DNA from: Rubrobacter sp.
Lineage (GTDB): Bacteria; Actinomycetota; Rubrobacteria; Rubrobacterales; Rubrobacteraceae
Reading direction: 5' to 3'
DNA: 8,966 nt
Assembly (NCBI GenBank): GCA_013695335.1
Contig: JACDAR010000080.1
Location: 1 to 8,966 of the forward strand
In this document: piece by piece, positions 6,344 through 8,966 of the stretch
How the letters are laid out: each line of letters begins with the position of its first letter
Numbering within the stretch: the first letter of the stretch is position 1
Made by a program: the position numbers and the translations under genes
Notes under the pieces: generated by a model
The model's input: only the letters and a program-made list of their open reading frames with translations
What the model was told of the DNA's origin: nothing
Databases searched by the model: none

Positions 6344-7792
6344 ATGACTGGCGAGTTTCGGCGCAGGGGCGAGAGGTACGTTGCTGCTATGTGCGTGGTT
6401 TTGGTCATCGCGTCCGGGTGTGGCGAGGAAGAGCAAGGCGGTTCCCGCAATGACCAGAAGGCGCCGGATGATCATCCGAACATCGTCTTCGTTCTCGCCG
6501 ATGACTTCGACCCGACGCTGCTGCGGGCGATGCCCGAGACCAGAAAGCGGCTGCGGGATCGGGGGGTGACGCTGGAGAACGCGGTGATCTCACTGCCCAT
6601 GTGCTGCCCTTCGCGGGCAACGATCCTGACCGGAAAGTATCCCCACAACCACGGCGTCTGGTACACGAGGGGAATCGGCAGCGGCTGGCCCGCCTTTAAT
6701 GCCCGCAACCTCGAAGCCGATACCGTTGCGACCTGGCTAAAGGAAGCAGGGTATCGTACCTTCTTCGCTGGCAAATACCTCAACGGCTACGACGACACCA
6801 GCCACGTTCCGCCAGGCTGGGACCAGTGGAACGGCTACCTCGGGGAATATCAAGGCGAAACCTACAGCCTGAACGAGAACGGCAGGATAGTGGACTACGA
6901 TCGCGAAAAGCTCCACGATACCGACCTCATCGCCCGCAAAACAGAAGCCTTCATCCGCGACACGAAAGAACCCTTCTTCGCCTATGTGGCCCCCAACGCC
7001 ACCCATGCGCCGTACTACTCAGCCAAGCGTCACGCGAATGACTTCACCAATGCCACGCTCCCTGATTCCCCCAGCCGCAACGAGGCCGACGTGTCGGACA
7101 AGCCCAGGTACGTCCGCGAGAGACCGGGATTGACGGATGGGCAACTCGCCGAAGAGCAGAATGTGTATCGGGCTAGGTTGAGGGCTGCCGAGTCTCTGGA
7201 CGATCTGGTCGGCGGCGTGCTGGATGCACTTCAGTCCTCTGGAACTTTGGATCGCACGTACATATTCTTCTGGACGGACAACGGCTACCATCTGGCGGGA
7301 ACCCATCGCCTTCCGCGCGGCAAGCACACCCCTTACGAAGAGGATATTTCCGTACCGATGTTCGTCACTGGACCCGGCGTGCCCCAGGACGAGGTTCGTC
7401 AGGAGCTGGCATCCAACACCGACCTCGCGCCAACCTTCGCGGCGATAGCCAGAGCCCACGTCCCTGACACGGTGGATGGGCGCTCCTTGCTTCCACTTCT
7501 GGGGCGCAACCAGCCGAAGCGTTGGCGGACGGCGGTTCTGGTGGAGAGCAAAGCCGGCTTCGGTGAGGAGCCGCCAGACGACATGCCTGCATACGCCGCC
7601 GTGCGCACCGAGGATGTCAGCTATGTGGAGTATGAGACAGGGGAGAGGGAACTCTACGATCTTGCCCGTGATCCGGACGAGCTCGAAAACCTCGTCGGGG
7701 TGGTGGATCAGGGTCGTATCTCCCGGCTCCACGAACGTCTCGCGCAACTCAGTTCATGTGACGCACAGGAGTGCAAAGATGCCGAGCGGTAG
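6344..7792 (+). CDS. Secreted lipoprotein sulfatase, N-acetylglucosamine-6-sulfatase-like
   Basis: A 482-residue type I sulfatase that would hydrolyse sulfate esters outside the cytoplasm. Residues 1-26 look like a lipoprotein signal: basic RRRGERY, hydrophobic VAAMCVVLVIAS, then G-C with the lipidated Cys26. Catalytic features in order: Asp53-Asp54 (LADD, calcium ligands), C-C-P-S-R at 87-91, where Cys87 would become formylglycine, Lys98 in TGKYP, Lys144 in FAGKYLNGY, His221 in NATHAP, Asp312-Asn313 in TDNGYH, and Lys327. FAGKYLNGY and the following PPGWDQWNGYLG resemble N-acetylglucosamine-6-sulfatases more than arylsulfatases with the GKWHLG form. The C-terminus has the usual ELYDLARDPDELENLVG. 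ATG 6344 is supported by GGAGG at 6333-6337; a later ATG would remove the basic part of the signal. Maturation needs a formylglycine-generating enzyme, which is not in this window. The substrate is inferred only. Confidence 0.9.
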   Translation: MTGEFRRRGERYVAAMCVVLVIASGCGEEEQGGSRNDQKAPDDHPNIVFVLADDFDPTLLRAMPETRKRLRDRGVTLENAVISLPMCCPSRATILTGKYPHNHGVWYTRGIGSGWPAFNARNLEADTVATWLKEAGYRTFFAGKYLNGYDDTSHVPPGWDQWNGYLGEYQGETYSLNENGRIVDYDREKLHDTDLIARKTEAFIRDTKEPFFAYVAPNATHAPYYSAKRHANDFTNATLPDSPSRNEADVSDKPRYVRERPGLTDGQLAEEQNVYRARLRAAESLDDLVGGVLDALQSSGTLDRTYIFFWTDNGYHLAGTHRLPRGKHTPYEEDISVPMFVTGPGVPQDEVRQELASNTDLAPTFAAIARAHVPDTVDGRSLLPLLGRNQPKRWRTAVLVESKAGFGEEPPDDMPAYAAVRTEDVSYVEYETGERELYDLARDPDELENLVGVVDQGRISRLHERLAQLSSCDAQECKDAER

Positions 7793-7841
7793 CATCGCTG
7801 CAGTAGTCAGACCTCCACATCCCTGGGTGGCGGGGCATTCG

Positions 7842-7858
7842 TCCGCACAAAATGCGGA
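7842..7858 (+). terminator. Small hairpin after the sulfatase gene
   Basis: TCCGCA (7842-7847) and TGCGGA (7853-7858) form a 6-bp stem around CAAAA, 49 bases after the sulfatase stop. No U-tract follows, so terminator function is weakly supported. Confidence 0.25.
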
Positions 7859-7996
7859 TCGCTATTCGTTGGATTCTCCGAATCTGTTGTCGCCTTCTCG
7901 TTGCCTGTCACGCGTCCATTAGAGTTTCGGAAAGACGCTCGTAGGGCAGTAATACGGACAGCTTTACGGCGATCACGGGAGAGGAGCGAAACTACT

Positions 7997-8128
7997 ATGT
8001 CGAAGCTGGAGAAAGAGGTCAAGAAGGCCGTCGACAAAGGTACTAAAGGCGGCAAAGGTGGCAAGAAACAGGGTTCATCTGGTCCTGAGAAACGGGCCAA
8101 GAACGCAGCCAAGCGTATCTTGAAGTAG
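7997..8128 (+). CDS. Small lysine/glycine-rich basic protein
   Basis: A 43-residue protein (MSKLEKEVKKAVDKGTKGGK, then a GGKKQGSS linker and PEKRAKNAAKRILK). I do not recognise a family. It is strongly basic, with a short amphipathic N-terminal helix, a flexible Gly/Lys middle and a basic C-terminal helix, which would suit nucleic-acid or ribosome binding, but this is inference. I chose ATG 7997 because GGAGAGGAG lies about ten bases upstream (7978-7986). The same frame is open back to 7901 through an Arg-rich extension that looks non-coding. It stands alone, with about 200 bases free on each side. Confidence 0.6.
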   Translation: MSKLEKEVKKAVDKGTKGGKGGKKQGSSGPEKRAKNAAKRILK

Positions 8129-8200
8129 ATGCGATCCCGACCCCCGTCAACGTGTAATGACGGCTGATACCCGTGCAGAAAATACAGGAGACCAAAGAGG

Positions 8201-8308
8201 ATGGCCGTTGCATCATCGTCTACTCTTTCGAGGAAGAAGAGTAGACGAAACGCGATGGTCCGCAGGGGCCAATCTGCGTGCATGTTTGAAGGAGAATCAA
8301 CCGATTGA
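8201..8308 (+). CDS. Possible 35-residue leader ORF overlapping the enolase-superfamily gene
   Basis: ATG 8201 opens 35 codons (MAVASSSTLSRKKSRRNAMV and 15 more, ending GESTD) closed by TGA at 8306-8308. That stop overlaps the downstream TTG start in the sequence TTGA (8305-8308). GGAG at 8187-8190 lies ten bases upstream and GAGG directly abuts the ATG. The peptide is basic in the middle and matches no family I know. Most of a perfect hairpin (8216-8248) lies inside it. It could act as a translationally coupled leader, or be a chance ORF. Confidence 0.35.
   Translation: MAVASSSTLSRKKSRRNAMVRRGQSACMFEGESTD
8216..8248. repeat. Perfect 12-bp inverted repeat (hairpin) before the enolase-superfamily gene
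   Basis: TCGTCTACTCTT (8216-8227) and AAGAGTAGACGA (8237-8248) are exact complements around a 9-base loop. No U-tract follows on either strand. It lies 57 bases before the TTG start and inside the possible leader ORF. It may be a terminator without U-tract for the small upstream gene, a leader structure, or a protein-binding site. Confidence 0.75.
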
Positions 8309-8966
8309 CCATCATAGCCTCCGTCACGACGTATCCGGTCTCGTTCCCACTGGACGAGCTGCTATCTGACTCCATCCACTACATGCTGGCGCGTTCGGCG
8401 CTGTTGCTGGAGATGCGCACGGAGGACGGAGAGGTGGGGATCGGAGAGTCAGCAATCTACGGCGGACCCGCTTCCGTGGTCGAAACCATGATCCACGAGG
8501 AGCTCGCTCCCCGCATACTGGGACAGAAGGTCAGGCCGGAATGGCTCTGGCAGACGATGATGTCCCGCTCCCACCAGCATGGCGACGGCGGCGTGCTCCC
8601 GGCGGCCGTCTCCGGCCTCGACATCGCCGCGTGGGATCTGATGGGCAGGATCTCCGGCCAGCCACTCTACCGGATGCTCGGCGGCTACCGTGACGAGGTG
8701 CCGGCCTACGCCAGTGCCGGGTTCTACGCGGAAGGCAAAGACGCCGGGGCTCTGGCGGATGAGGTGCGCGGCTACGTCGAAGCGGGGTTCCGGCACGCCA
8801 AGATCAAAGTCGGACGCACCACCGACACCCCCATGAACCCGCTGGTTCACATGGAGGAGCCAGGCTTCGCCACCGTCATGCTAGCCGATGATTTGAAGCG
8901 TGTAGCGGCGGTTCGAAGGGCTGTGGGGGACGATGTCCGGATCATGGTCGACGCCAACAACGCCTG
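8305..8966 (+). CDS. Mandelate racemase/muconate lactonizing enzyme family protein (enolase superfamily), 3' end outside window
   Basis: The first 220 residues of an enolase-superfamily enzyme, open to the right edge. Members abstract a proton next to a carboxylate, using a Mg-stabilised enolate, to racemise, dehydrate or cycloisomerise sugar acids and related substrates. Visible features: the N-terminal capping domain (about 1-125) with GIGESAIYGG; the family signature AVSGLDIAAWDLMGR at 101-115; the K-x-K catalytic motif K166-I-K168 in HAKIKVG; and the first metal ligand Asp216 in VDANNA. The remaining metal ligands and the base that would separate racemases from dehydratases lie beyond the edge, so the reaction cannot be assigned. 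The start is TTG 8305, with AAGGAGAA at 8289-8296 about nine to ten bases upstream. The next in-frame ATG (codon 27) would cut into the first beta-strand region. A segment after the K-x-K (RTTDTPMNPLVHMEEPG) is longer than I expect in many relatives. Confidence 0.9.
   Translation, partial: MTIIASVTTYPVSFPLDELLSDSIHYMLARSALLLEMRTEDGEVGIGESAIYGGPASVVETMIHEELAPRILGQKVRPEWLWQTMMSRSHQHGDGGVLPAAVSGLDIAAWDLMGRISGQPLYRMLGGYRDEVPAYASAGFYAEGKDAGALADEVRGYVEAGFRHAKIKVGRTTDTPMNPLVHMEEPGFATVMLADDLKRVAAVRRAVGDDVRIMVDANNA

Noticed and set aside
7019..7747. 242-codon minus-strand open frame
   Set aside because: Antisense to the sulfatase gene, whose active-site motifs lie on the plus strand.
7807..8283. 158-codon minus-strand open frame
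   Set aside because: No recognisable domain, no ribosome site seen, and it covers the better-supported small basic gene and the hairpin.
1..8966. CRISPR arrays, tRNA or rRNA genes, intact transposase genes
   Set aside because: Looked for and not seen: no regularly spaced direct repeats, no cloverleaf-like segment, and no recognisable transposase motifs.

Overview
The window reads as a high-GC actinobacterial chromosome. Codons are strongly G/C-biased, several genes appear to start with GTG or TTG, and the proteins are of types common in Actinobacteria: a MarR-GNAT fusion, a large NB-ARC/TPR/BTAD regulator and an enolase-superfamily enzyme. The overall flavour resembles Rubrobacter and its relatives, but that is an inference from protein style and not from any database search.

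Layout. (1) 1-857, minus strand: a MarR-type regulator fused to a GNAT acetyltransferase, cut by the left edge, with a good sigma70-type promoter whose -10 box lies inside a near-palindrome. (2) About 905-1950: a poorly coded stretch. It holds one doubtful 172-residue reading frame with a CxxC motif and fragments that could be decayed coding DNA. (3) 1952-4933, plus strand: a signal-transduction ATPase of about 993 residues (NB-ARC, then TPR-like repeats) carrying a winged-helix plus BTAD module at its C-terminus, the reverse of the AfsR order. (4) 5123-6209: a damaged locus. A small charged protein (possible antitoxin) overlaps the 5' part of a PIN-domain toxin gene, which runs abruptly into the 3' half of an MFS transporter gene. 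(5) 6344-7792: a predicted lipoprotein sulfatase with the formylglycine motif C-C-P-S-R, closest in style to N-acetylglucosamine-6-sulfatases. (6) 7997-8128: a 43-residue lysine- and glycine-rich protein. (7) 8201-8966: a possible 35-codon leader ORF containing a perfect 12-bp hairpin, overlapping by TTGA the start of a mandelate racemase/muconate lactonizing enzyme family gene that is cut by the right edge.

How the parts relate. The window is a string of mostly independent units: two regulators, a broken toxin/transporter scar, a surface sulfatase and a sugar-acid-type dehydratase or racemase. The MFS remnant, sulfatase and enolase-superfamily enzyme could all belong to carbohydrate scavenging, but nothing in the sequence proves a shared operon. 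I see no CRISPR array, tRNA, rRNA or intact insertion sequence. The items most worth a second look are the deletion-like PIN/MFS junction, the unusual domain order of the large regulator, and the leader-ORF/hairpin arrangement before the last gene.
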